64,000 nucleotides of DNA from Myroides phaeus (GCF_009799805.1 NZ_CP047050.1:1440001-1504000), one strand, 5' to 3'. Counted from the first letter of the stretch, positions 18,456 to 28,684 are shown. The notes: generated by a model from the letters alone, not told the origin. Translations and numbers: made by a program.

Positions 18456-19223
18456 TTATAGGGAATCAGTGATTTCTTTAGCTTTAAGTAAAACAAAAGA
18501 ACACACCGTATTGTAATTGTCGTTTTCTACCCAGACCTGCACATTGTACGTAATCTTAGTATCTAAAAGTTCTTTGATAAGAATACGTGGTTTGGGTTGA
18601 GAGATAATCATATCGTGATTATCTAATTCAGCTTTTAGTTGTTCTATAAAATCACTCGTACTCTTAACAAGATTCGTTTGTACAAAAATTTCAGCTCTTC
18701 TTAAGTTGTTTTGAGTTATGTTTTTTATTTTTCCATTAGATAATACACCATTTGGGATGTAGATAATGTTATTTTGATAATTGACAATTTGTGTTGAGAA
18801 AATATGAATTGCTAAAACTTTACCCGTCTCTCCTTGTGCTTCAATCACATCTCCAATGCGAAAAGGTTTAAATAAAATGATTAAAACACCTCCAGCAAAA
18901 TTACTAAGAGATCCTTGTAATGAAAGACCAATAGCTAAACTCATTGCACCAATTATAGCAACAAAAGAGCTTGTTTGAATTCCAAGTTTTGATGCAATAA
19001 TAACAAAAAGTAAGATGCGCAATCCCCAAATCAATACATCCAAAATAAAGCTCGAAAAAGTTGGGTCTATTTTATTTTTGACAAAAATCTTTTGCGCTAA
19101 TTTTTGAAGAAACTTGATTGCCCACATTCCTAATCCTAAAATGATTAGAGAGGTTACTACCTCTGGAATGAACGCAATAAAGTTCTCTATGTATCTCGTA
19201 AGTAAATTATCTAATTTTTCCAT
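18456..19223 (-). CDS. MscS family small-conductance mechanosensitive channel
   Basis: This inner-membrane channel opens under membrane tension to release solutes after osmotic downshock. The 255-residue protein has three membrane helices near the N terminus, the glycine/alanine-rich pore helix (AIIGAMSLAIGLSLQGSLSNFAGG), the beta domain beginning FKPFRIGDVIEAQGETGKV, and a mixed C-terminal domain. Length matches short MscS proteins. It starts four bases after the stop of the upstream DUF255 gene, so the two form an operon. Confidence 0.94.
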   Translation of the reverse strand: MEKLDNLLTRYIENFIAFIPEVVTSLIILGLGMWAIKFLQKLAQKIFVKNKIDPTFSSFILDVLIWGLRILLFVIIASKLGIQTSSFVAIIGAMSLAIGLSLQGSLSNFAGGVLIILFKPFRIGDVIEAQGETGKVLAIHIFSTQIVNYQNNIIYIPNGVLSNGKIKNITQNNLRRAEIFVQTNLVKSTSDFIEQLKAELDNHDMIISQPKPRILIKELLDTKITYNVQVWVENDNYNTVCSFVLLKAKEITDSL

Positions 19224-19226
19224 AAG

Positions 19227-21227
19227 TTATAATGTGTACTTTTCTAATGCTGTAACGTTTTCTTCTGGCTTTAAACAAGAAGAGTTCATACAAATATAAT
19301 GTAAAGTTGAATCGCTATTTCCGTATTTTGCTAAGTAAGGAATAGTAGAATCCGTAGTTGAAGAAAATATAAAAGCACGTGAAATCATTTTATCTCTGAT
19401 TTTTAAGGCTTGTTTTTTGGCATTTTCTCCAACAAAAGACAATTCAATTGGGTGTTGTAAATATAAATCAAGTAACAACCAATGTGAGTAAGCAGAAGGA
19501 TAGTCAATCTGAGACAAAACTACTTTGGTCATATCTGTTGCAATTTGAGTATAATGAGCGTTTTCAAATAGTACACCTAATTTTAATAAATTCATTGCCA
19601 TAATAGCATTTGAAGACGGAATTACATTGTCTTCAATTTCTACTGCAGGAGTAATGTTTTTATTTGTTTTTGCACTATACAAAAAGAACGAGCTTTTGTG
19701 ATCTAAAAACTTGTCAAGTGATAAGTCTACTATGTTTTTGGCGTGTTTGATATATTTTTCCTCAGCTGTGTGTTCAAAAAGATTAATTAGAGCTTGAATG
19801 TAGAAACCGTAATCATCTAAAAAGGCTTCAATTGTAGCTTTGTCATTTTTGAAAGTTCTAAATAGGCCACCGTCTTCACTCCATAATTTTGAGTGAATAA
19901 AATCTTCTAATTTGATTGCACGATTTAGGTACTCTTGATTATGCGTTGCAGTGTATGCATCAAGTAATCCAGTAATCAACATAGCGTTCCAAGAAGTAAT
20001 TGTTTTATCATCTAATCGTGGTTTTGCGCGTAAATTTCTTTTTTCTAAAAGAAGAGCTTCCCACGCACACTTTTTAGAGTACAAGTCAGATAACGCTATA
20101 TTTTGTGAAAGCGCAATTTCTTCTAATGATTTATTTTGAATTAAAACGTATTGTCCTTCTTCCCAATAACCAAATTCATTGATATTAAAGACGATGCTAA
20201 AAAGGTCAAAATCATCTTGTAAAAACTCCTGTAATTCCTTTTTTGTCCAAGTGTAAAATGCTCCTTCAACAAGTTTGCTGTTTGCATTTAAACTATCAGC
20301 ATCCAATGCAGAATAAAAACCACCTTGCTTATTGTCCCAATTTGTAAAAATAAACTTGATTGTTTTATCAATTATTTCAGAGTATAGTGGGTTAGAAGTT
20401 CTCTTGTAAGCATCTGCATAAACACTTAATAATTGCGCATTATCATATAGCATTTTTTCAAAATGAGGAACGTGCCATTTGAAATCAACAGAATATCTTG
20501 AAAAACCACCTTCAACTGTATCGAAAAGGCCACCATAAGCCATCTTTGTTAGTGTAAGGTCTATGTGTTCTAATAAATCGTTATCACTTTTTAAAAAGCC
20601 TAATTTTTGAAGATAAAGTAAGTTAGTGGGCATCATAAACTTAGGAGCTCTATTATACCCACCATATTCAGGATCAAAGCTGTTTTTCCATTTGTCAAGA
20701 ACAATATCCAGATTAAATCTACTTTCTTCTTTGTATTGTGGCGCTAAGCTTAAAATAGAAATACCTTCACTTAGTTTTTCTGCAAAGTCAATCACAGTAT
20801 CTTTTCTATCGCGGTAAAGATTTTTTAGTTGTTCTAAAGAATCTGTCCAAGCTTCTTTTTTAAAATAAGTTCCTCCCCAAACAGGACGACCATCAGGCAA
20901 ACAAACAACATTAAGAGGCCAACCACCTTGTTTAGTCATAAGTTGTACTGCTTTCATATAAAAGTTGTCAATATCTGGATGCTCTTCTCTGTCTATTTTA
21001 ATTGAGATATAATGCTCATTCATTAAGGTAGCAACTTCTGCATTTTCAAAACTTTCGTGTTCCATAACGTGACACCAGTGACAAGTAGAATAACCAATAC
21101 TAACAACAATCAATTTATCTTGTTGTAAAGCAGACTCTAATGTTTTTTGATTCCAGGCTTTCCAATAAATTGGGTTATTAGCGTGTTGTAAGAGGTATGG
21201 ACTGTTTTCAGTATGTAGTTCGTTCAT
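19227..21227 (-). CDS. Thioredoxin-domain protein of the YyaL/DUF255 (spermatogenesis-associated 20) family
   Basis: The 666-residue protein has an N-terminal thioredoxin-like DUF255 domain with a CHWCHVM active-site motif (Cys49 and Cys52), followed by an alpha/alpha-barrel domain like those of glycoside hydrolase-type enzymes (GGWPLNV, HVPHFEKMLYDNAQLL, EGAFYTWTKKEL, and KTITSWNAMLITGL motifs). It has no signal peptide and is probably cytoplasmic. The family is widespread but its reaction is unknown. The start ATG opens the consensus sequence MNELHTENSPYLLQHANNP, typical of the family. Confidence 0.93.
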   Translation of the reverse strand: MNELHTENSPYLLQHANNPIYWKAWNQKTLESALQQDKLIVVSIGYSTCHWCHVMEHESFENAEVATLMNEHYISIKIDREEHPDIDNFYMKAVQLMTKQGGWPLNVVCLPDGRPVWGGTYFKKEAWTDSLEQLKNLYRDRKDTVIDFAEKLSEGISILSLAPQYKEESRFNLDIVLDKWKNSFDPEYGGYNRAPKFMMPTNLLYLQKLGFLKSDNDLLEHIDLTLTKMAYGGLFDTVEGGFSRYSVDFKWHVPHFEKMLYDNAQLLSVYADAYKRTSNPLYSEIIDKTIKFIFTNWDNKQGGFYSALDADSLNANSKLVEGAFYTWTKKELQEFLQDDFDLFSIVFNINEFGYWEEGQYVLIQNKSLEEIALSQNIALSDLYSKKCAWEALLLEKRNLRAKPRLDDKTITSWNAMLITGLLDAYTATHNQEYLNRAIKLEDFIHSKLWSEDGGLFRTFKNDKATIEAFLDDYGFYIQALINLFEHTAEEKYIKHAKNIVDLSLDKFLDHKSSFFLYSAKTNKNITPAVEIEDNVIPSSNAIMAMNLLKLGVLFENAHYTQIATDMTKVVLSQIDYPSAYSHWLLLDLYLQHPIELSFVGENAKKQALKIRDKMISRAFIFSSTTDSTIPYLAKYGNSDSTLHYICMNSSCLKPEENVTALEKYTL

Positions 21228-21376
21228 TTTTTTGTATTTATAAGTAACATTGAAAGTTACGATTTTTGAGAATGTAAATTTAGCAACAAAAAAAAGAGAA
21301 ATGGTAACATTAAGTTAACATCGGAGTGGATAATTATAGTCAAATTTGTTTCATACTTTAATTAAATAAATTTTAA

Positions 21377-23656
21377 ATGGAACAGATTTTTATAGTAATG
21401 CTTATTGCTTTAGGGCTTTTAGCAATTATAGATTTAACTGTTGGGGTTAGTAATGATGCAGTAAACTTTTTAAATTCTGCAATTGGTTCAAAAGCTGTTA
21501 CTTTCCGTACAATTATGATTGTGGCCTCGTTAGGTATTTTAGTCGGGGCGTTATTTTCAAGTGGAATGATGGAAATTGCTCGGAGTGGTATCTTTGTGCC
21601 GAGTATGTTCACCTTTAACGATGTGATGATTATTTTCCTCGCCGTAATGATTACTGACGTTTTATTGTTAGACGTTTTTAACTCATTAGGTTTACCTACT
21701 TCAACAACAGTTTCTATTGTTTTCGAATTATTAGGAGCTGCAGTGTGTTTAAGTATTATGAAAATTGTAGCCAATGATGATAGTTGGGCAACATTACCAG
21801 CGTATATCAACACTGCTAAAGCCACAGAAATTGTAGTAGGTATTTTATTATCGGTATTATTATCGTTCTCAATTGGTACAGTTGTTCAGTATTTTTCTCG
21901 TTTGATTTTTACTTTTCAAGTTGAGAAGAAATTAAAATATTTTGGTGCTTTATTCGGAGGGATTGCTATTACTGCAATTACTTTCTTTATTTTAATAAAA
22001 GGTTTAAAAGGAGCAAGTTTCTTGACAAAAGAGACTAATATGTGGATTGCAAACAATCAGTTAACAATCATTTTAGTGAGTTTTGTTTTCTGGACATTGT
22101 TTTCACAAGCATTAATGAGCTTCTTAAAAGTAAATATATTACGAGTTATTATTGTAATTGGAACTTTTGCTTTAGCATTAGCGTTTGCAGGAAATGACTT
22201 AGTAAACTTTATCGGGGTGCCTATTGCAGCTTTCCAATCTTACCAATTCTTCGCCTTATCAGGTCAGTCAGCTGACACTTATATGATGGGGAAATTAGCA
22301 GAGGAAAATGTAGTTGCTCCTTTTTACTTCTTAGTAATAGCTGGATTAATCATGGTTTATACCTTGTGGACATCTAAAAAAGCTAAGAATGTAATTGAAA
22401 CAGAGATGAGTTTAGCTCGTCAAGATACAGGATCAACAGAAGAGAAGTTTGCGCCAAATAGTTTATCTAAATTCATCGTTAGAACTACAGTTTTAATCGG
22501 AATGGGAATTAACTATTTTTTACCAAAGTCACTTCAATTGAAAATGGATAGTCGTTTTGAGCTTCCTAAAAAAGACAAGAAATCGTCATCTAAAGATGAG
22601 CCAGCTTTTGATATGGTACGTGCTTCTGTAAACTTAATGGTTGCGAGTATTTTGATTTCAATTGGTACATCTATGAAGTTGCCATTATCTACTACTTATG
22701 TAACATTTATGGTTGCAATGGGTACATCATTTGCAGATAGAGCTTGGGATAGAGATTCTGCAGTATATCGAGTAGCAGGTGTGTTTAATGTAATTGGTGG
22801 ATGGTTTGTAACTGCTATTGTTGCTTTCGTAGCTGCTTTTATTGCTGCCTATATTTTGAAAATAGGAGAAGTTTATGCTGTAGTTGGTATGTTAATCTTA
22901 GTAGGTATTTTATTATACAGAAGTAATAAAAACCATATTAAGAAGACAAAAGAGAAAGAGGCAAAAGAAGCTAAACTTGATAAGGTTGATATTGTAACTA
23001 TTCAAGGAGTAGCATCAGAGAGTTCTTCACAAATTGCTAATGTATTGACTCGTGCGAATGAGTTATATACAACAGTAGTTGATGGTGTAGCACTTCAAGA
23101 TCTTAACCAACTTAAGAAGAGCAAGAAGCAATTGAAGAAGTTGGAGAAAGAAGTAGATGATTTAAGAGGTAATGTTTACTTCTTTATTAAGAACTTAGAT
23201 GAAACATCAGTTGGAGCAAGTAAATTCTACGTGTTGACTTTAGGATATCTTCAAGATATGATTAAAGCAATTAGTTTTATTGCACAACATAGTTTTACTC
23301 ACGTTGATAATAACCATAAGAAATTAAAATTCAATCAGATTAGAGACTTAAAACTGATTGATAAAAAGTTACAAGATCTATTTGACAAGATTGTTGTTTT
23401 ATTCTCTGAGGAGAAGTTTAGTGAAATCGACGATATCTTGAAAGATAAAGAGGAGTTAATATCTGCTGTTGATAAATTGATTCAAAAACAGATTATTCGT
23501 ATTAGAACTACGGAGACGAGTCCTAAGAATAGTAAATTATATTTCTCAATATTATTTGAAACAGATGATTTAATTAAATCTACTATTGGTTTATTAGAAT
23601 TGTTTAAAGATTTTGAGATTGATGTTAAGAGGAAGTCATTCATAAGAATGAACTAA
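21377..23656 (+). CDS. PiT family inorganic phosphate transporter with PhoU-like C-terminal domain
   Basis: This 759-residue protein imports phosphate coupled to a cation. Two copies of the PiT signature are visible: SNDAVNFLNSAIGSKA near residue 28 and GNDLVNFIGVPIAAFQS near residue 274, and about twelve helices reach residue 520. After a lysine-rich linker, residues about 540-750 form a helical, charged cytoplasmic domain resembling PhoU, which suggests that transport is sensed or gated by the attached domain rather than by a separate PhoU. The gene is monocistronic, ending in a strong terminator. Confidence 0.93.
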   Translation: MEQIFIVMLIALGLLAIIDLTVGVSNDAVNFLNSAIGSKAVTFRTIMIVASLGILVGALFSSGMMEIARSGIFVPSMFTFNDVMIIFLAVMITDVLLLDVFNSLGLPTSTTVSIVFELLGAAVCLSIMKIVANDDSWATLPAYINTAKATEIVVGILLSVLLSFSIGTVVQYFSRLIFTFQVEKKLKYFGALFGGIAITAITFFILIKGLKGASFLTKETNMWIANNQLTIILVSFVFWTLFSQALMSFLKVNILRVIIVIGTFALALAFAGNDLVNFIGVPIAAFQSYQFFALSGQSADTYMMGKLAEENVVAPFYFLVIAGLIMVYTLWTSKKAKNVIETEMSLARQDTGSTEEKFAPNSLSKFIVRTTVLIGMGINYFLPKSLQLKMDSRFELPKKDKKSSSKDEPAFDMVRASVNLMVASILISIGTSMKLPLSTTYVTFMVAMGTSFADRAWDRDSAVYRVAGVFNVIGGWFVTAIVAFVAAFIAAYILKIGEVYAVVGMLILVGILLYRSNKNHIKKTKEKEAKEAKLDKVDIVTIQGVASESSSQIANVLTRANELYTTVVDGVALQDLNQLKKSKKQLKKLEKEVDDLRGNVYFFIKNLDETSVGASKFYVLTLGYLQDMIKAISFIAQHSFTHVDNNHKKLKFNQIRDLKLIDKKLQDLFDKIVVLFSEEKFSEIDDILKDKEELISAVDKLIQKQIIRIRTTETSPKNSKLYFSILFETDDLIKSTIGLLELFKDFEIDVKRKSFIRMN

Positions 23657-23677
23657 TCTATATTTAGTTAAAGTAGG

Positions 23678-23708
23678 GAGGCTATCGGATACGGTAGCCT
23701 CTTTTTTT
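23678..23708 (+). terminator. Terminator after the phosphate transporter
   Basis: Stem GAGGCTATCG with CGGTAGCCTC (one T-G pair), four-base loop and seven T. Confidence 0.92.
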
Positions 23709-23871
23709 ATTCAATAAGAGATTGATACTTAATGTAAGTGTATTCTCTATTCTTGAAAGCAGGGATTAAAGTTGAGGTGTATTGTTTTAAATGAAAAGGA
23801 GTGCGTGAGTTTTAATTTGTAGGAATGAATGCCTTTTAGAAGGTTGCTATATTTTACAGTTTACAAGAGGT

Positions 23872-23907
23872 AAAAAAAATAGGCTGTCTATATTTAGACA
23901 GCCTATT
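23872..23907 (-). terminator. Terminator of nfuA
   Basis: A ten-base perfect stem (AGGCTGTCTA with TAGACAGCCT) extended by AAT/ATT, with an eight-base T run on the minus strand, lies just after the nfuA stop. Confidence 0.92.
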
Positions 23908-23929
23908 TAATATAAAAAGTTTAGGATTA

Positions 23930-24829
23930 TTATCCGTTGTATGCTTCAACAATGATTTCGTTGTCGTGTAACATTTGTCTAAGCATATTTTCAATTCCAT
24001 TTTTCAATGTGAAAGTAGAAGAAGGACACCCACTACAAGCACCTTGTAACATTACTTGAACTGTATTTGTAGCTTCGTCATAGTTTTGAAAAGCAATATT
24101 TCCACCATCAGCTTGTACTGCAGGTTTCACATACTCTTCTAAGATATTGATGATACGTTGAGACTTCTCGTCTAAAGAATCAAAGTGTTGTTCTTCGTGC
24201 TCTTCAATTGCTTTTGTATCTGTAATTAATGACTCATCAACTGCTAAGTTTCCGTTTTCTAAAAATTCTTTGATAAAAGATCTTGTAGAGTTTACGAACT
24301 CATTCCAGTCGTAAGCATCATATTTAGAAATAGAAACATAGTTCTCATCAATAAAGATTTCTTTAACAAAAGATAGTTTGAATAATTCTTTAGCAAGAGC
24401 AGATGAACTTGCTTCATCAATATTTTTGAATTCTACTCCTTTTTTTGTTAATAATTTATTAGCAACGAATTTTAATACTGCTGGATTTGGTGTTGATTCA
24501 GCATAAATTGTAATTGGTTGCTTTTTTATTTCTTTTTTAGAATCTATTAGGATTTTCTTACCTTTAGCGATGAAAAGTTCAATCTGATCAGCAACGGTCT
24601 CTTTTACTTCATCCCATTCAACAATTGAAAATTTTTCGATGGCGATAAAATTATTTGAGATATAAACCGTTTTAACAAAAGGAAGGTAGAAAAGTTCTTT
24701 CGCAAGAGGAGAGTTTGCAGTCTCGTCAATGTTTTTGAACTCATAGTTATCACCTTTAGTTATAAAATCTGGTAAAACAAATTTTATAATAGCTGGATTT
24801 GACGTATCTTGAATTTGTATTTTTGACAT
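23930..24829 (-). CDS. nfuA: NfuA-type Fe-S scaffold/carrier with duplicated Nfu N-terminal domain
   Basis: The protein carries Fe-S clusters to target enzymes. At 299 residues it holds two similar N-terminal Nfu domains (about 1-90 and 105-195; compare EFKNIDETANSPLAKELF with EFKNIDEASSSALAKELF), then a NifU C-terminal domain with the cluster-binding CSGC motif (Cys265 and Cys268). Most homologues have one N-terminal domain, so the duplication accounts for the extra length. The gene stands alone and is transcribed away from the T9SS cargo gene. Confidence 0.94.
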   Translation of the reverse strand: MSKIQIQDTSNPAIIKFVLPDFITKGDNYEFKNIDETANSPLAKELFYLPFVKTVYISNNFIAIEKFSIVEWDEVKETVADQIELFIAKGKKILIDSKKEIKKQPITIYAESTPNPAVLKFVANKLLTKKGVEFKNIDEASSSALAKELFKLSFVKEIFIDENYVSISKYDAYDWNEFVNSTRSFIKEFLENGNLAVDESLITDTKAIEEHEEQHFDSLDEKSQRIINILEEYVKPAVQADGGNIAFQNYDEATNTVQVMLQGACSGCPSSTFTLKNGIENMLRQMLHDNEIIVEAYNG

Positions 24830-24942
24830 ATTATTTTTGTTTTTTCAAAATTAACAAAGAAAAATTCTAAGTGTCACGAAGATAAGATTTTTAAACATTT
24901 AATTAACATTAGTAAGCAATAACAATTTAATATAGCGGTAAA

Positions 24943-27633
24943 ATGGGCAAAAGAAAGTGGCTTTTATTATTTGTACTTTTTAGTTTCTTATCAGTAGGAG
25001 CTGTGGTAAGAGGTACAAACCCTTTTGATTATCTGGGTAAGACAGAATTAGCTGAGGTTTATAACGATCAAGATGAACAAAAACCTGAGGTTAAAGTTGG
25101 TGAACCATTTAATATAGAGCAGTGTCTACCATCTAATATTGCTTCTGGAAATTTTAGAGTATTTCTTGGCGAAGCTGTTAAAAATAGAGTAACTGGCGCT
25201 ACAAAAGATAAGAATGGTGATGAAATTGTTCCAGAAGGACATGTGTTTCATTTTTATAATACACAAGAAGATGCAGTTGCTAACAAAAATGCCATTTCTG
25301 AGATTCTTTTTATCGAGAGATTTGATCCTGCTACTTCACCAATTACAAAGTGGTTGAGAGTACAATCTGTTGTTAATCCACAAAAAAACAGAATTATTAG
25401 TTTTCAAATTATTGTTAAAACGGAGAATTGTAAGCTTGACGATAAAGTGACAGGACGTCCAGATTTGTTCAAATGCGCAGATGATAGTGGTATAGGTACC
25501 TTTAGTTTGACAGATATGGCAAATTATTTTTACTATGGGCAAGAATCTAAACTTTATGAAGTAGTTAATGGTAACAGAGGTAAAGAAATTACTATTGATA
25601 AGTTTAAAGATTATGAAGCTCAGGATGGTCAAGTAGTAGAAGTAGAGGTGAAAGAGGCAGGAGAAACTGTAACAAGAAGGTTTACATTATATGCAGAGTC
25701 AGTTAATTTAAATTCTAACGAAGTTTCTTTACATTCATTGGAAACTAAAGTCGAAGGAGGTAAAGTATATGGTAAATTTAATTTAAATGAGGCAAGAGCA
25801 CAATTGCTATCGAAAGATGAAAATGTTGATTATTATATAATTTCATTTTTTAAGAATCAAGATGATGCAGATAGAAATCAGAATGCTATTGCTACAAATG
25901 AGCCAATAGAAATGGCGAATGGTTCTAATATTTATACACGAATTTTGAATAAGTTATCTAGAGTACCAAATGCTTGTCCTAATACTAAAAAAACAATTAG
26001 TTTATTAGTTACTGATAAACTAAAAATGCCTGAATTAGAAAATTTAACTTATTGTGATAGTAATCTTCAATCATACAGTTTGGTGTTGACAAATCAAAAT
26101 AAAGTGATGACTAAGTGGATTCAGGATGAGTTTCAGGGAACATTTGTTACTTATGAAGAAGCAGGAGTTGTAGGTTTTGATCCTAAGGGGAAATATACAG
26201 TTGGATATTTTAATACTAAAGCTGACGCTGAAGCAAATCAAAATAGAATAATTGGAGCTGAAATAGTTGTAAATATTAATGAAGCAAGAGAAATTTGGAC
26301 AAGATTAACTGAATTAGAGACGGGGAATTATAATACAGCATTCTTTTATGCTTCGTTAGGCTATGACGACATTTCAACTTACAAATTTGACAAAAAGAAT
26401 TTCAGATTTTGTCAAAGTGATAAGGAAAATGAAGGCCAATATTACTTTGTTAATCTTAGAGCTTACGACTACTATTCTTTAGGGAACTTTATAATAAAAC
26501 CACAACCACCATTATATCCAGAAGGTGCTAATGTAACCGTAGCTTATTATGAAAGTGAAGAGGATGCTTTAGCTGATATAAATCGTATTCCAGAGGAGAA
26601 AGTAACTAAATATCCTATAATGATGGGAAAAAGTTCTGATTTACTTTGGGCTAAGGTAGTGATGAAAGACGGTTTCAGCTGTGGAGCTAATAATGCAAGT
26701 TCTTTTTATGCAACATTAGGTACAAGTCCAGAAGTAGAATATTACCCAATTGAAAGTAGATTACAATTATGTAAGAATTCTGATAACGGAGAAGTTTCTG
26801 ATCTTACTTTAGGGGTGACTAATAAAGATCATTTAAATCGTGATATTAAAGTTACTTGGCAGAAGAGAGAGTTTGATGCTACAAGTAATTCTTATTGGTT
26901 TAGGAGTATTAAAACTATTGAGACAGCTCCTTTTGAATATAATGTAACCGAAGCAGGTACATATAGAGCTTTAGTAGACTTTAAAAAAGAACCTTTTGGT
27001 CTATCTAAAGAAGATGAAACAAATGAAAATGAGAAGCCAGCAGAAGGAGTAACGATTGTTTCTTGTAATGTAAACAATGTATGGACTGTAGAAGACTTTA
27101 TGTCTGTTGTAGTTGAAAATACAGACTCTACAGGTATGATCAATTCTTTAGATGTTAATGAACAAGGTCAAGCAGCTGTTGTTATTGGATTAGCAAGTGG
27201 TACTACAAGCGGGTACGAGTTTAGAATTGACACAGGAGCATTCCAACCGTCAAGTCATTTTTACAATGTTCCGATTGGAGAGCATACTGCTTGGGTACGT
27301 GATATAGCATCAGGATGTTCTGCATTTACTACGTTTTCTGTTTTCGGTTATCCAAAGTTCTTTACTCCAAATGGAGATGGATATAATGACACTTGGAATA
27401 TTCCTGGATTACAAGGACACCCAGAAGCGAGAATATACATTTATGACCGTTATGGTAAATTGATAAAACAAATGAGTCCACAAGGAGAAGGATGGGATGG
27501 TACATTTAATGGAAAACAATTACCTTCAACAGACTATTGGTTTACAGTAGAGTTTACTACTGATTTTGTAGCCAATAAAGAATTGGATGGACGTAAAGTA
27601 AGTTACAAAGGACACTTCTCTTTAAAAAGATAA
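24943..27633 (+). CDS. Secreted T9SS cargo with type B (gliding-type) C-terminal sorting domain
   Basis: This 896-residue protein has an N-terminal signal segment and a C-terminal type B sorting domain (FFTPNGDGYNDTWNIPGL, then IYIYDRYGKLIKQM and EGWDGTFNGKQLPSTDYWF), which directs export by the type IX system and attachment at the cell surface. Between them are four degenerate repeats of a surface-adhesin domain, each with an FYNTQEDAVANKNAI-like motif, a WLRV/YTRI/IWTRL/LWAKV strand and a following cysteine (FKC, TYC, RFC, QLC). It is followed eight bases later by a PorP/SprF gene, the usual partner needed for secretion of such cargo. An adhesin or matrix role is likely but unproven. Confidence 0.92.
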   Translation: MGKRKWLLLFVLFSFLSVGAVVRGTNPFDYLGKTELAEVYNDQDEQKPEVKVGEPFNIEQCLPSNIASGNFRVFLGEAVKNRVTGATKDKNGDEIVPEGHVFHFYNTQEDAVANKNAISEILFIERFDPATSPITKWLRVQSVVNPQKNRIISFQIIVKTENCKLDDKVTGRPDLFKCADDSGIGTFSLTDMANYFYYGQESKLYEVVNGNRGKEITIDKFKDYEAQDGQVVEVEVKEAGETVTRRFTLYAESVNLNSNEVSLHSLETKVEGGKVYGKFNLNEARAQLLSKDENVDYYIISFFKNQDDADRNQNAIATNEPIEMANGSNIYTRILNKLSRVPNACPNTKKTISLLVTDKLKMPELENLTYCDSNLQSYSLVLTNQNKVMTKWIQDEFQGTFVTYEEAGVVGFDPKGKYTVGYFNTKADAEANQNRIIGAEIVVNINEAREIWTRLTELETGNYNTAFFYASLGYDDISTYKFDKKNFRFCQSDKENEGQYYFVNLRAYDYYSLGNFIIKPQPPLYPEGANVTVAYYESEEDALADINRIPEEKVTKYPIMMGKSSDLLWAKVVMKDGFSCGANNASSFYATLGTSPEVEYYPIESRLQLCKNSDNGEVSDLTLGVTNKDHLNRDIKVTWQKREFDATSNSYWFRSIKTIETAPFEYNVTEAGTYRALVDFKKEPFGLSKEDETNENEKPAEGVTIVSCNVNNVWTVEDFMSVVVENTDSTGMINSLDVNEQGQAAVVIGLASGTTSGYEFRIDTGAFQPSSHFYNVPIGEHTAWVRDIASGCSAFTTFSVFGYPKFFTPNGDGYNDTWNIPGLQGHPEARIYIYDRYGKLIKQMSPQGEGWDGTFNGKQLPSTDYWFTVEFTTDFVANKELDGRKVSYKGHFSLKR

Positions 27634-27640
27634 TTAAGTT

Positions 27641-28651
27641 ATGAAGAAGATATTTAGAAAACGTTATTTAGCTGTAGCATTGTTATTGTCGCAATTTGGT
27701 TTTGCACAAGAAGGCTTATCTGTGTACTCAGAATATTTGGCTGATAACTATTATCTTTTACACCCTGCAATGGCGGGTATAAAAAATAGTACTCAAGTTA
27801 GGATGACAATGAGACAACAATGGAATGATGTAGACGATGCTCCTAAGTTGATGACTTTAGCTGCGAGTAGTCGTTTAAGTGATAATTCAGGTGTTGGTAT
27901 TATTGCCTTTAACGATAAAAACGGTTATCATAAGCAAACAGGTTTTAAAGCAACTTATGCTTACCATATTTCGTTTAGTGAATCTCGTTATGATTTGAAT
28001 CAATTGTCTTTTGGTATGAGTGCTGGTTTTGCTCGTACAACTTTAGATGAGTCTGAGTTTGGAGGTAGTTTTGATCCAACTATAGGAGGAGGAATAGAAG
28101 CTAAGGACTCTTATTTCTCAGTAGACTTTGGAGCTGCTTATCATTATAGAAACTTCTTTTCTATGTTGACAGTGAAAAATGCAGTATCAAGCACGCAGAA
28201 GATGTATTCTGATGCAGAAAGTAACAATCTACGTAAGTATTTGTTAGGAGCAGGGTATAGCTTTGGAAACACTAAATATGGTACGGGTTGGATATATGAA
28301 CCATCTGCTATGTTCCAATATACTGAAGAGACACAAGAGAAAACAATGGATATAAATATGAAAGTTTATAGACAGTTTGATTTTGGTAGAATATGGGCTG
28401 GAGTATCATACAGAACAAGTCTTGATGGTGCAGATCATATTGAAAATGGTAAAACAAAAACAGAAAGATTACAATATATTACTCCATTAGTAGGAGGAAA
28501 TTATAAGAATGTAATGTTCTCTTATTCTTATTCACAGCTAACAGGAGATGTAACTTTTAGTAATTCTGGTTTCCACCAGTTTACAGTAGGGTTTAATTTA
28601 TTTCCAAAGCGTACGAGTTTAGAATGTAATTGTCCAGGAGTAAAAGACTAA
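27641..28651 (+). CDS. PorP/SprF family type IX secretion membrane protein
   Basis: The 336-residue protein has a signal peptide (ending GFAQ) and the PorP/SprF start of the mature chain (SVYSEYLADNYYLLHPAMAGI), followed by amphipathic strands typical of a 14-strand outer-membrane barrel. SprF-like proteins act with one particular type B cargo, holding it at the outer membrane; the immediate upstream neighbour is therefore its predicted client. This is a paralogue, not necessarily SprF itself. Confidence 0.94.
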   Translation: MKKIFRKRYLAVALLLSQFGFAQEGLSVYSEYLADNYYLLHPAMAGIKNSTQVRMTMRQQWNDVDDAPKLMTLAASSRLSDNSGVGIIAFNDKNGYHKQTGFKATYAYHISFSESRYDLNQLSFGMSAGFARTTLDESEFGGSFDPTIGGGIEAKDSYFSVDFGAAYHYRNFFSMLTVKNAVSSTQKMYSDAESNNLRKYLLGAGYSFGNTKYGTGWIYEPSAMFQYTEETQEKTMDINMKVYRQFDFGRIWAGVSYRTSLDGADHIENGKTKTERLQYITPLVGGNYKNVMFSYSYSQLTGDVTFSNSGFHQFTVGFNLFPKRTSLECNCPGVKD

Positions 28652-28655
28652 TTAA

Positions 28656-28684
28656 AAAAATCCCGATATTTATCGGGATTTTTT
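28656..28684 (+). terminator. Terminator of the cargo-SprF operon
   Basis: AATCCCGATA pairs with TATCGGGATT across a minimal loop, flanked by A and T runs. Confidence 0.9.
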
